A stretch of 64,000 bases of DNA, from the NCBI GenBank assembly GCA_028554755.1, contig JAPTOF010000010.1, positions 14,642,501 to 14,706,500 of the forward strand, given 5' to 3'. Below the pieces are notes generated by a model. That model did no database searches. It had not been told where the DNA came from and saw nothing but the letters and a program-made list of their open reading frames with translations. Below are positions 46,584-59,310 of this stretch, piece by piece (position 1 is the stretch's first letter; each line of letters begins with the position of its first letter). Source of the stretch: Cordia subcordata (lineage: Eukaryota; Streptophyta; Magnoliopsida; Boraginales; Cordiaceae). The translations under genes and the position numbers were made by a program.

Positions 46584-47723
46584 ATTCTACAACGCGTGAA
46601 CGGTAACACATCCAGTTTACACACAGTAGGTGCACAGTGCTTATGCAAGAGCATGTTTTGAGGGACCATGATATAAGGTCTCGAAACAAGTGGTAATTTT
46701 ATGAATAAACATCAAAACAAAAATGTTGACTGCTCACAGTTTTCATTTTCTAGCGAACAATTTTCATTTGTGTTACCAAACAACTTATCTAACTTTTAAA
46801 AAATTAAAAATGAAAATAGAAAACAAAAACTAGAAAATATTTTGCAAACCAAACGCAACCTTAAATCCTCTGCTTGGATCATACTATAAGGATAGATTGT
46901 GGTGACTAACTTATTGTTGAAAAGCCTTTTTCTTGGAATTAATGAGATCAGCCAAATAAAATCCTTGATGTTGTTTCTGGATTATCTGCAACGGATCATT
47001 CAACATGCCCAGGTGAGATTCTACTTCTGTCCTAATTAATACGTTGCAAGCCGCAAGAAAACTGGACAACAAATACGAAAAGGTTATATATAACATGCTC
47101 AGGTGAGATCCGACATGCTTTTCATATGCAATTTAACTGATCGGAACTTGAGGCCTGTTTAGCTTTGCTTTTTGAATCTATTTATAAATAACCGTTGATA
47201 CTTATAAACAATTGACATTTAAATCGAGAAGTGCTTAGATAACATACTTATAAACTATAAACATATTTGGTATGACTGAAAAAGACTTTTCATCAAAATA
47301 AACAGCTTTTTTTTTTCCCTTTTTTAGTCTAGAGACATAAAAATATTATTTTATTTAGTCAAATCAGCTTACTTATAAGTAAAGTAAGAAGGGTACTGCT
47401 TCTACTTTTTCTTTTTGACTTATAATAATGTAAAACTTGCTCATAAGTAGATTTTATCAAATATATAACTCTCCTTTTTGTGCTTATATGCAAGTTCATC
47501 TAAGTACCGTCTTAATTAGTGCACTAAATATGAAAAATAAAAGAGAAAAGACTAAATAGTACACACTGCACTCCCCTGAATCAAACCATCTCCTATGTAT
47601 TCTTTATTATTGTACATTAGTTTTCTGTAATGAGCAACCCATACAGTCAAGTCTTATCGAAATAAAAACAACATCAAGAAGTTGATACGAAAAAAAATTT
47701 ATCAAACAGAAGAAGAAAAACAA
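46583..47723. other. Intergenic spacer downstream of the IQD gene
   Basis: 46663-46682 is GGACCATGATATAAGGTCTC, identical to 61154-61173. 47150-47470 (GGCCTGTTTAGCTTTGCT start, then TTAGATAACATACTTATAAA) resembles a decayed MITE and 61390-61420. TTTATT at 47603-47608 gives AATAAA on the minus strand, a likely poly(A) signal of the IQD gene. No gene seen. Confidence 0.5.
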
Positions 47724-50700
47724 TCACACAAATCTATTAAAAGGCTTCCTGCCAACTGCAGCTGGCATTGAAACAGTCGAATCAACACTCAGATCTCCTA
47801 CAGACTGTTGAGATTGATGTTTCTCCAATACCCTTTGAGAAGTAGAATCTTTACTAGATCCTTTGTTCCATTTAAATGACCCAATGTTTGGAGTCAAAGG
47901 AAATGAAAATCTCCGCCTTGAGTCGCTCCCAGGAGTTCCCGGAATCCTCTCCTTTGGATTACTACTTGGCCTCACTTTTGCTTTCGCTGACACAGTTGGC
48001 TGCATGTAATTTGGAACTGAAAACGGTGGGCAGCTTGTGAGGCTGTCATCATCCTTCATTGGAATATCAAATCTGGAATCAACTGCACTAGCTCTTGATT
48101 TGTATTTCATTAGACCTGAGCTGCTTACTGGGGGTGTTCTACTTGGAGTATGCAATGGTCTTGTCCTTATCGGTACTGTTGATTTTGATGATCTTGGGGT
48201 GACTGATTCATGATTGTCATGACTGTAATTATGGGGCTGATAGCTGGCCGTCTGAAGTCGTGGACTTGGCTTGTGCTCCAAAATTGGCCTTGGTGGTGTT
48301 GGAGGAACATTCTTTATCTGTCTTTCACTCTCAGAAGGATTTTTAGGATCTAATTGGCGCTCTAACCAGTTCCACCACCAGGGAAATCCATTAGATCGTA
48401 GATCAGCAGATTGAGCAGTAGAATGAGGTTTCCACAACTGATACCAGAAATGTATTAATCAAAGGTGAAAAGTCAGAAAATTAGTTGAAACGTGACAGAT
48501 GTTAGCTCTGGTGGGACTATGTACAGCACCCTGATGGAGCTGATATTCATTTTGGGAGCACGACTTTCAAATAATTAAATATTTCTTGCTACTTCAATAA
48601 CAACTGTGCATGTGTGGAGTTAAAACTATTAGCTGGTCAAGCTACAAGCTTTCAGTTTTAGTGAAAAGCCATTTGCACTATGAGTGAAGATGAAGCTTTA
48701 CTCTCTCACCTTTCTTTCACCCCTCCCCCCCCCCCCCTCTCTTCTCTTCTTTTCTTCTTTCCCTAGTGTTTTCCATAGGAAACCACCTATCAGCTTTGTG
48801 ATCCCATCCCCTTCCTGAGGAATTTAATACCTGCATTTTCTATTTTTTCTGTTTTTCCTTTAACTGAGAGAAAACAAGATTGAACTGTTTTTCTATTTCT
48901 TCTATAATTAAGGATCAAGGTGCTCAATATTCTCACGGAGATTCTGGAACAATAACTACTAAATATTCATTGGTCTAACATACTGAATTCACACCCTGGT
49001 TATGAGTATTTTTTTTCCCTTTCTGTTTTTCATTGGATGATTATGAGTAGTTGAAAGAGCTAAAATTGAAATGGAGACAGAATTGTCATAAACATGCATG
49101 CGTACAGGATAAAAAAGTCTCTGCCTGGTGAATTGTTACTCAAACAATAATCAAGCCAATGTAAAAATTTTCATGATTGAGGCTTGTATTAGTTCTTATG
49201 CATTTAATGTTGCCCAATTCGATTATGACATATACCATATTCACCAGAAATTTAGTCCAAAATAGTAATATTGTTAAATTGAGGTACTTCAACAGTACCT
49301 GGTGAGAATATGCATACGCCATTGCTCTTTCCCTCTTGATGACTGCCTCCACTTTTCTATGCAATCTTTCTTCTATTTCCTCTTTAGTGAGCAAGCTAGC
49401 ATCCCAGTCTTCATGATGACCATCAACCTAAATCAGAAGATTTCTATGAATAAAAAGAATAAAGGATTTCCCAAAAGAAAACTCCATCTACATCGTAAAC
49501 ATTGTTTCTAAAGTCCATATCATGTATTTATAGAAGCTAAGCACCAAGATTGCAGTTCTAGTTCAATATTCTCAGAAACTAAATGTACCACATGCCAATA
49601 GCAATCAGAAGAGCACGTAAGTAAAGCAGGCACATGATGACCAACAACTTAAAATCTGTTTGAAATTAGTTACCATTCAAATGAGGCTGTACTGAACAGG
49701 GCAGGTCAACTTAAAGCTCAGATATGTATCATTGTTAGGAGAAATGTCACAGACAGACAAGAAGAAGTAAGGCAAGCAGGTAGATTATGTACCTAGGTTG
49801 AGTGCCATCCCTAATAAAGAAAATGTGGGAACTCACCAACTGATTTGAGGTCCATTTGCTCAGTGTGCTCTCAACTTCCTTGTCATTCTTGTATGCTTGG
49901 TGCTGTAGTGCTTGATTTTCTAACATTTGGATTCTTCGTGACTGAATTTGAGTCTGAACCTTAACCAAAAGTTGCATTTGTTTCATTGCATTCATCGTCT
50001 GCCTCTTCACATTCTGGCCTCTTACGACTCCTTGAAGCCTCACCAGACCCCTTAAAGCTCTGTAACTCCTCCTTGCCTGTATATTTGAGTTTTTAATACA
50101 AAAACATACTTGATCTTTGCAGTGTCATAATAAAGGGAACTGTAAAACTCAAAGTATCACCCATTAATATGAACATATATTAACTGCCCATATTTTTTAT
50201 TCATTCAAACAACAATGATATAAAGCATTAAGCCCATATACAATGACTGGGATACGTAAATTGAACACTGCCATTACTGACAATTATTAGTGAGCCATGA
50301 AATGATGCTTGTACCATATAATTGTTCAATTTGCTGTCAGTTTAGAAGACTTTCAATAGATTCAATTGAAACAAATTCTATTAGCACATCAAGCAGAGCT
50401 TTTATGATGAGAAACTATAAAAGTTGAGTATTAGAGAATGATATTTATTTCTACCTAAACGCACTAATATCGTGAATATGCCAAAGCACAGTTCAGATGA
50501 TATTTATTTCTACCTAAACGCACCAATATCGTGAACATGCCAAAGCACTGTTCAGTCTATCCTTCTGGTATTCATAATATAGTAAATTCAAGAATTGGTC
50601 CCTAAATTACGCACAAAGTTTGGCTAGGTCCTTAAATTATCATCGTGCATATTTCAGCTATTGACTAATGCAAAATGTTTTACCCTTAGTCGTTTAAGTG

Positions 50701-52259
50701 ATTCCCATCCAGAAATTATACAGAATTGGTAGCGATTAAAATGCAACATCGGTAACGCACAGACCTATTAACTCTTGGACAAATCACTTAAAAGACCATT
50801 GGTGAAACAGTTTGCATAATTCAGGGAGTAAAGCATGCAAAATGACAGTTTAGGGACCAAAAGCCAAACTCCAGACATAGTTTGATACCATCTCTAGAAT
50901 GTAATCTCATACTGAAATTAAGAACTTATAAGGAATCAAGAAGCAGCATGAACTAAAGCATGCGTGAATGATCTATTGTTAAGTATATGTCACCATGTAA
51001 TTTGCAAAAATATGAGTTCAATCACATATAGATCAAACAGCCACCATATTTTGTATGTCCATTAATGATTATTCATTTAGTGAATGTGGTTGTAGCTAAA
51101 AAGATAACAAATTTCAAACACATTAAAGAAATGGAAACTTTTACTGGTGGATGGAGCAATTGAGTTATTTGCTTACTATGTAGCCTCTATAAGCTGCTTG
51201 GATCCTGGTGGCTGAAAGATGGATGGTTTTTAAGGTTGGTTCTGGTCTGTAAGTATAGCTGATCTCCTTGTGGTGTTGGGTTACTCTTGGAGAAGAAGCC
51301 TTAGGGGAAGCAACCTTTGGAGATGCAGTCTTTGGAGATGAAGCCCTTTGATAAGAAACCCCAGGTGGAGAAGGCCTCGAAGAGGGAACTATTGGAGGAG
51401 AAGGCCTAGAAGAACCCACAAGAGGAGGAGAAACAGCTGTAGATGAAGAAATCCTTGGTGAGGTAGGCCTGGCAGGCAAGATTGTTGGTGTTTGTGGTTG
51501 TTCTGCTGACACAGGGGGCCTAAGAAATAATTTTTGCTCATCTGCTTCCCCTAATATCTTTTCAATACTGCTTGGTTCTCTGAAGAGGGGAATGAATGAT
51601 TTACTCTCGCCATGCCTCAGTATCCCTCGGCTCTTCTTCTTTTCTTTTGAGGTTTTCTTCTCTGATCCCTGCAACAATATTTCAAAATAGTTAACAGAGT
51701 TTCTGTATGCTTATCAAGTGTAATAATATGTTATTTAGGTTTCAATAATCTTGATTTCAAGTTGGCTGCTAGTTGCTGCAGTACTTATCAAAAAGCTATA
51801 GATGCAGTATGAATTGATCTAGACTTCAAATTTTGTCAGAGTGTATGAATTCTAATATAGTTGATGTGTCTATTGCATTCGAGAAATGGAGGAACCGTAA
51901 GACAGAATGAAGGGCAGCTAATATGATTGCCCACTGGCAACATCTTTGATCTTCTCTTCCGTGAAGATAATATGTGCACCAAAAACTTGCCTCAATAACT
52001 TAAAATCCACATTCCAAAATGATAAAGGTAAATTCAGCTCTTCACAGTGTCATACACCTTTTTCCCTTTTGAAGTAAAAGGAAAAATCACAGGTAAAAGA
52101 ATATCTAGCAGGCCAAATTACAACAACAAAACTTTGTGCTTCCCACAATTGTTTATGCCGAAATGAAAATGAACAACTACTTACATCAGTGGACTTCTCC
52201 TTGGAGCTGGGTACAAAAACTCGTTTGATTGCTGAAAACCAACTCCCTTTCCTTCCCAT
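47724..52259 (-). CDS. IQD14: IQ67-domain calmodulin-binding protein, IQD14-like (5 exons)
   Basis: Exons 52259-52185, 51668-51177, 50076-49837, 49427-49299 and 48437-47724; all phase-0 GT-AG joins, 549 residues. Plant IQD proteins bind calmodulin and scaffold microtubules or plasma-membrane domains. The N-terminus MGRKGSWFSAIKRVF is the IQD signature; FREPSSIEKILGEA follows. A basic Ser/Pro-rich linker with (A)SPK/SP(R) repeats (51300-51450) precedes the IQ67 domain: TRIQAAYRGYIVSK becomes ATRIQAAYRGYI|ARRSYRALRG on splicing, then LVRLQGVVRGQNVKRQ and MQLLVKVQTQIQSRR, covering three IQ-type motifs. C-terminal boxes are IKRERAMAYAYSHQ, PWWWNWLERQ, DDDSLTSCPPFSVPNYM, VSAKAKVRPSSNPKERIPGT and GRKPFNRFV. 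The order matches Arabidopsis IQD13/14. No damage seen. The exact member number is inferred. Confidence 0.93.
50440..50555. repeat. 59-bp tandem duplication in IQD intron 2
   Basis: GATATTTATTTCTACCTAAA starts at 50440 and again at 50499; both copies end CAAAGCAC(A/T)GTTCAG, with three or four differences. Confidence 0.88.
50594..50880. mobile_element. Short TIR element (MULE-like MITE) in IQD intron 2
   Basis: Left end TTGGTCCCTAAATTA ... GTTTGGCTAGGTCC and right end, reverse-complemented, GTTTGGCTTTTGGTCCCTAA ... TCATTTTGCATGC are imperfect inverted repeats. No coding. No certain target duplication. Intron insertion leaves the exons intact. Confidence 0.55.
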
Positions 52260-53534
52260 GGTACTGGCATCACTTTTTCATCTAGATAAGTGCAAATACT
52301 CTTGTAATTAGAACATACACCTGAAAACTATCACAGGATATGTGAATAATTGAAATGAATGTTGTATGAAGAGAAATTTTTATTCTTTGGTGCGTTGATT
52401 CCGAAGAACAACAACTTCCAAAGGAAAAAAGTTTATCCATTCTGTCTTGCAGGCTATAGAATTACAAATTAGATGATTACACAACCTTTTAGCTACTGCA
52501 GCTGCATGTCCTAGGAACTTATAATATGCTTATTTTCCTCTAGAAGGGGGTAGAAAGGCAGCGAAAACTGTGTTATTCTATTGCAATAAAAAATAAAAGA
52601 GAAATTGAAAGGATCAACAAGACAATTTTGCATGATATCAAGTTCATACCAATATGGTTGTCAAATGGTTTCAAAGTTGTTTCGAAGAAGATGAAAAAAC
52701 AAAAGATGGCTCTGATTAAACGGCAATAGCAGAAAAATCAGCAAAAGATTCGGTTTGTTTTCAAATTCCACAGTAAAAAGTCTGTCAATTTGAAATTCTT
52801 AGGAGACCACAGTCAATTAAAGAGGTCAAATTTGAACTTGAACACACACAAACAACCATATCTTGAAGGTTAATGTACAAAACTGTACACTGAGACATAT
52901 GATCTCCAAGTGAGATCCTGAGTATTCTATGCTTGTTTGTCTGTTTCTGTTTTGTCTCTGAAGGTTGAAGAAGGGGCTGAAAATTCATTAAAGAATGTAA
53001 GCATTGTACACTTCCTCTGCACAAAATTGTTATACATGTAACAATGATATTTTGTCTTTTGCCAACGGAATTACAAATTCCAAATTCCAAATTTTCAAAC
53101 AGAGATAATTTACAGAGATATTTTCTTTACAAAATAAATACAGAGAAAGAGTTTAAAAGTGATACTTTCTTTGATTTTTTTCTTTTTTTCTCCCAAAAGA
53201 AGGCTATTTCTCCGTATAATATTATAAAACAGAGGAACACAAACCAAGATGAAGATATTAACCAACCAAAAAAGTTTAAAAAAAAAAAAACCCCAGAAAA
53301 CAAAGGAACACAGAGATCAAATGGAAGTTTACAATTTCCATAATTTACAAGATAATAGGCACAATCCCAAGAGATCATGTCTATGCATGATGCATCTAAA
53401 TTTACACTAATATTTTGCACCTTAATATACGTTTCCCATATTCCACAGCCTTGCAGAAAGCTGCAACAAAACCAAAAGTACTGCAAACCAAAAAAGCCAA
53501 AAAAAAAAAAAAAATTGCTAAAATTCACACTCTC

Positions 53535-53580
<46 letters not shown>

Positions 53581-53720
53581 GTATATGTATATATATATAT
53601 ATCTCTCTCTCTCTGTTGTGTTCTTGTTTTCTTTCTCTCTCTTCTTTAGCCTACCTCTACTTTGCTGTGCCACAACATGGTTCTTTTTCTCATGGCGTTC
53701 TTTTAGTAAAGGGAGTCTTG
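52260..53720 (-). other. Upstream region of the IQD gene, probable 5'UTR and promoter
   Basis: No other gene is supported; overlapping frames here are low-complexity. Minus-strand GA-repeats come from the microsatellite at 53541-53612. A 5'UTR exon may lie here, but I cannot place it. Confidence 0.4.
53541..53612. repeat. (CT)n-(AT)n-(CT)n compound microsatellite
   Basis: CT repeats to about 53567, AT-type repeats (with GTATATGT interruptions) to about 53601, then CT again. On the IQD sense strand this is (GA)n, a frequent plant 5'-leader/promoter feature. Confidence 0.9.
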
Positions 53721-55106
53721 GTTTCAAAATTGGCTAACTACTTTCTCCTCTATCACTTTGAATATGTCTTATGTAGTTGGTGTTGGTGGTGTTGGCAAGG
53801 ATATATGAACTTCACCACTTTTCTTCTCTTTACCTTTCACCTTTTTTCAGTATTTATAATTTCTGTTTCTTTTTAGGTGTGCTTGATGGGAAGGGGGGGG
53901 GGGGGGTTTGGCCAATTTCACACTCAATGGCCTTGGCCACCTTTCAACTAACTTTACTTCAATGGCAAGACTATTTTCACACAGAGACAACAATCCCCTC
54001 CCACCCACTTATCATTTCTAAACAACTGTTAGGTTGATCCCTCTCTGCCTCATTCTTTTGATTATCTTTTCATTTTCACGTCAGTGTGACAATGATTTTG
54101 CTCGATTTTTTTTAAATGAATAATAATATTATAGCGTATTAGCAAGATATATTAATGACAGACAAGCATTGTCGCGCGTAGGCAGTACGCTCTTTAGCTT
54201 GGACCAAAGCGTGTGTGAAAAAGTGCACATAGTTGACAGTACAGATGCTTAAAGATGTTTTCAAGTATGTGGTCCCTCGTTGTTTAGACCTGAGGGAAGA
54301 GGCCCTTTGGCTTAGCTCTACAACGCCTGCCCCCAAAACTGCTGGAGATTCCCCTTACAATGTGAACCCTCCCAAGATCCCAGAGGAGAGAAAGCTCTAC
54401 ATGTATGGTCTTCCTTTTTCTTTTGGTCGGAATGTATGGTCTACCTTCACTCATAGGATTCTTTCTTTTCATCGCTCCATCCGGAAAGTCAGGTTTCATT
54501 TATCATTGTGGAATATATAACTTGGAATTAAAAATTGGATTTGTCAAGGATTACTGCGGTTCTATGATGAGCTCGGCTCTTGTGCGTATGAACGGACTGG
54601 TCAGACTGGATCAAAAGGCCAACTTTGATGCCATGTTAACACTTACTGAGTTCTCAATTGGTCAATATGAAAAGCGGTTCAAGACATAGTGATTTTGAAC
54701 GTTGAATTTTTTTTTATATGAGACAAGTATATATTATAACAAGATCTGCTTATTAAATTACGAGTCATCCGTTCATTTGTCATGAAGTAATAACAATTTT
54801 TTCTATAACTATTTAATCTCACCCGTTACGTTATTACTTTATAAGTGTATCCTCATGCAATTCAGATACGGCTTTAAGATTATTACACACTTCTCATCTT
54901 ATGTGATATGTCAAATGTAAAGAATTGATTCTTGGCTAAGCACTTCACTCGTAATGGGAAGTGTGGGTTAGATTCGATGTAACGCGGGTTAAAGGTCCAA
55001 ATTTTACCAGAATCTTCATTCCGTGTGCTTTTTGTCTTTTCTCACGTCATTGGAATGTTGGTTAGGCTACATTATTTACATGTAGCGTAGTTGAGGTTGC
55101 ACGAGC
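53721..55106. other. Intergenic region with unrecognised open frames
   Basis: 53893-53905 is a run of about 13 Gs. Between about 54170 and 54690 the base composition is less AT-rich; + frames 54233-54520 (YNVNPPKIPEERKLYMYG) and 54405-54689 overlap there. I recognise no family, and no splice-linked partner is evident. Either a decayed gene fragment or chance. Confidence 0.3.
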
Positions 55107-56070
55107 ACAAGAGGGTGTTTAGTTTGGTTTTTTTTTTTTTTTTTAATCAAATTTATTTAAAGTCTAATTTAAACTAATAGAATTATTTGTTTTAATAAAA
55201 AAATTTCTTTTTTAAGTAGCTTAATGTAAAAAATAAAAAATTCTCTATCCCAACTTTTGTTTTTTATGATTTTAATGGACTATTTGGATTGACTTTTTTT
55301 TTTAAGAAAAAACACTTTTTTTGTTAAAAAAATTGCATTGAATTTGCAATAACTATTTGATTTGGTTTTAAAAAAAAACTGAAACTCTGACAAAAAAAAA
55401 GCTAAAATACACTTTTTTTTCAGAAGCTAGAATTTTCACCTTCTAAAAAAATTCATTTTTCAAAAGTTGTTAAAAAATACGCTTTTGAAAAAAAAAACCA
55501 AATGGGCCTAAGTACTTTGAAAAAAAGCAAGTTTGACAAAATCATTTACTATTTTATTCTTAATTTTTTTATTTTTATTATTAAATATCTTTACTCTTTT
55601 ATCTTATACTTACTTGAAATTCTATTTTAATGTTTTTGATATTTATTTTAATAATATAAGTTACATTTCAACCCATTTTAATCAAACATATAAATATTTA
55701 TTTTTATAATTATGACTTTTATTCAAACACATAACTATTAAAGTCGACAAGTAAAAAAAAGCCGCTTAAAATTAAAATTATTTTAAATGGCTTCTTGATA
55801 AGCCAATCCAAAGACCCTCTAAGGATCCTATTTCACATTTAGACTTCGTTATTGACTTTTTTCCAAAACTTTTTTTTTTACAACTTTTGAAAAAAAAAAG
55901 TATTTTTTTGAAATTTAAAAATTTTGATTATTTTTGAAAAAAGTTATATTTAATTTTTTAATGTTTTAATTTTTTGAAAACTAAGTTAAATAGTTATTAT
56001 AAAAAAATGTATTTTTTTAAAGAAAAATATTTTTTCTAAAAAAAAAGGCAATCCAAACAGGCCTTTAGAA
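55107..56070. mobile_element. Possible decayed TIR elements in AT-rich DNA
   Basis: GAGGGTGTTTAGTTTGG at 55107 and AGAGGGTCTTTGGATTGG (reverse complement of about 55800-55820) look like imperfect inverted repeats around 700 bp of A/T runs. A similar GGCCTGTTTGGATTGCC appears inverted near 56050. No target duplication was found, so this is tentative. Confidence 0.3.
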
Positions 56071-57620
56071 TTCATTGGCTTTATTTACTTGAACGTATTT
56101 ATAAATTCTTAGTTTTATAAATATTTTTTTGGCCTTAAATCCATTTATTAGTAACCCTAATGTTTAAGTGTTGCAATACTTATTGTCCATCAATTTTATC
56201 TTTAGCCACTTATTAACCTTGTTAACCTTTGATGTGATTAAGTCAAAGTTAACAAACTTAAATAAACTACTAATTTTTTAATTGAAATGATTCTGGCATT
56301 TTATAATTTTATAAAACGAAATCGTCCAAAATAATAGAAAAGTCGATGGTTTCAATTAGAATATTTTTTGAATGGTTTTGGGCAGTTTGAGCTATTTTAG
56401 TATTTGGTTATCGCATACTTAGCCATGTAACATAATCATATTAATCTAGCAATAATTTCTTAAATCCCAACAACAATTACATAACCAATAGTTCAACCAT
56501 CCAATAACTTTTCAACTATCAAGAAATCATTCTTATTTATTTATTTATTTATTATTTTTTTTGGTATACAAACTTAAAGACTCAAGTCTAAAGAAAAGAT
56601 TATAAGAGTGACAAATAGAGACTAAGAAACTAACCCTATGCAAGAATGCCTTAAAAGTAAGAAAGCTTAAGTGTATGCCACTAAAAAATTATTAAAAATT
56701 AAAATATTGTATATTGATGTGTGTGTGCTTGTGCCATTAATTGCATGCGCTTTTAGAGGTGTCTAGAGCTTATTTTGTTGTATTAATGTAGCAGTTGTGC
56801 ATGATGGATGATATATTTGAACGATGTGTTTATTTGCATAAATAAAGCATTAATGCCTTATTTTTGTGATTTAGATGGGCATTGATGAAGGAAATGCACT
56901 CAAACAAGGACAAAATAGCTGAGAGTGAAGATCAGCAAAAAGAGGAGTTTTTGGGTAACTTGTAGAGCTTGGCAGTTACCACCGGTCGACTGGCAGATAT
57001 GATCAGCATCACAAGAGAATAGAGGAAATTTTATAGTTTCAACCAGTCGGGTCTTGTTCATGTCGATTGGCCAGATAGGGCGACTACAAAGCCCGATGAC
57101 AACTATTTTTAAAGGCCATTTCTGTAGAAAATAGAGGGAGGAACTTCATTTTTCCAAAACCCTAGAATAAAACCCTATTTCACCCACTACACCCACACCT
57201 CCATACACCATTTTACACCTATTCTAAGCTAGGATTGGTCATTATAACGTGGATTTGGAGAGATATGTGTGGATTAGAGCAAGAATTTAGGGGAGTTTCC
57301 TTTTCTCTTCTTTATTCTTGTATTTATTATATTAGATTAGGCTACATTTAGGGTTGATTATCTATTGTAATATAGAGCGGGATTATTAATACTTTATTTG
57401 TGTATATTGATGGTTTTAATACATGTTTTGTTTTTATAATTCTATGGCTTTGTTTCAAATATGTCTATGTGTTCGATGAAATACCTAAATAAGAATGCAT
57501 GTGTTATTTTGAGCTTTAATGCCTATGGTAGTGGTCTCTCCTTAGTCTGGATCCATGCTAATGGTTGAGCCCTACTTGCAACTATATTTGTGTTGATTAA
57601 TCGAGCTTAATATGTACGTA

Positions 57621-58423
57621 GGGGTGGCTCAAGAGTAAAGCAACTAAAACCCTAGCTTTAGGTCTCCAAATATTTTAGGCCTCAAATTTTAAAATTTTGT
57701 CATATTTAGTTTAAAAGTCATAAATAAAAAGGCCCTACAATTACTAATAAATCTTATTCTCTCTTCTAGTTAATCAATAATAACTTTATTGTTAGATTTC
57801 TACAATATCTATACTTTTATCTCTAATTCTCTCTTTATTAAAATTGTCATCATAGGTACTTCTACCAATTAAAATAATTTTTTTAAATTTTAAGATTTAT
57901 TTTCCATTGAAGAACTCTTAAGAAATGATTTATTTTTGCTATCAAACTATCAATATTAGGTTTTATTATTCTAACCCTTAAATATCTTTTATTTTTTTAG
58001 TTTGTAAATTTATATTTTTGTTAGTTATATTTATTTTTGTGTAAATAAATTTATTTTTTTGGTAATTTATAATAATTTGAATATATTAACTAAAAAATAT
58101 TAATTGTGTTTTAAAAATTTAAAAAGAAACAAAAGGCTGAAACTTTAATATAATCTCAAAAAGGAGCTCTTGACAAATTTTTTTATAAGTGGTCATACAA
58201 GTAAATTTTAAGTGAAAATTATGAATTGTCTCGGGAAGGAGCTCTTATTAATGGATTGGTGATAATGTCAGTCAAGAAAAGAAAAGTTTAAAAAAAATTA
58301 TTATGAGAATTTAATTAGTAACTTTGCATCTGAAAAAGCCAGAAAAATAAGTTTTAAATAATTTTTATAAAAGGACTCCTATTAGATTTTCACTTTAAGC
58401 TTCTAAATCTTTTGAGCCGCCCT
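57621..58423. mobile_element. hAT-type MITE nested in the solo LTR
   Basis: 803 bp with ends GGGGTGGCTCAAGAG and, reverse-complemented, AGGGCGGCTCAAAAG. Flanks TGTACGTA (57613-57620) and TATACGCA (58424-58431) match at 6 of 8 positions, an eroded 8-bp duplication. AT-rich, no coding. Confidence 0.7.
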
Positions 58424-58768
58424 TATACGCATGTAGTGATAACTAGTGTTAATCTTTGGTCTGAAACAAAATCAATAGGTTAACTCACTATCACAATTGT
58501 GTAGGCTAATAGGAATTAATGTTTAGTTTGAAACAATACTAACAGGTTACGTGCTAGTATTAGTAAATTTTAGGAGGATTAGGCTTTAGCTTGAAACATA
58601 GCTAATAGGTTAGACTTTAGAATTAGACATTGATCAACACCTGATAGGAACTTAGTTGATTAGCCCCCAAACTCTAATTGATTAAGACAAACCTACACTC
58701 TTATTAGGGATAAAATTGCATTGATGGTTAGAGATAATAAAGATAATTAGCTAAGACCCTTAATTAGA

Positions 58769-59150
58769 GTACTCGAAACATCAATAGACCAAAACAAGGC
58801 CGCAATCCTGAGCCCATTTACAAGAAGCAATCACCCTAAGTCCTCTCCTATCTAGTTGCCTCTTCTTTCCCTACCTTGTCCATTATTTCTTCCTCCTTAG
58901 GTTAGTTTAATTTTTATTTTCCTATAGCTCCATTCAAATCAAATCAATTCCACATGTAAGTACTCGAACCGTCAATAGACCAAAATAGGGCCACAATCCT
59001 ATGCCCATTCACAAGAAGCAATCCCCCCAAGTCCTCTCCTATCTAGTTGCATCTTCTTTCCCTACCTTGGCCATTATTTCTTCCTCCTTAGGTTAGTTTA
59101 ATTTCTATTTTCTTAAAACTCCATTCAAATCAAATCAATTCCACATGCAC
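58769..59150. repeat. 191-bp tandem duplication in the solo LTR
   Basis: Units start GTACTCGAA at 58769 and 58960 and share CCTCTCCTATCTAGTTGC, TTATTTCTTCCTCCTTAGG and ATCAAATCAATTCCACATG. They differ at about one position in fifteen. Confidence 0.9.
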
Positions 59151-59310
59151 ATAGTTTCGTTTAGGCACATTCGCACATAGAGACCAAACTAAGAAGCCTC
59201 CATGTGAAGATAATCCCGCACTCATGCAGACCATATTGCAATTGGTCAGTGCACTTACGGGTTAAAAATTAAAACCATATTCAATCGAACTACTCTAAAA
59301 ATCACCAATT

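Larger units (their letters stand above)
56715..59310 (+). repeat. Solo gypsy (Athila-type) LTR, interrupted
   Basis: Starts TGATGTGTGTGTGCTTGTGCC and shows LTR landmarks in order: a GGTCGACTGGC-type motif near 56985, the TCTATGTGTTCGATGAAATA phrase near 57462, a hairpin motif with preserved arms (58586-58605), and CAGTGCACTTACGGGTTAA near 59248, the LTR-end block. No PBS or internal region follows. The right edge is uncertain and I found no clean 5-bp TSD. Interrupted by the MITE at 57621-58423. Confidence 0.65.

Noticed and set aside
46086..46689. Overlapping minus-strand frames of 114-155 residues (HIYLFT-type repeats)
   Set aside because: They are translations of the minisatellite; all frames are open because the unit lacks stops on that strand.
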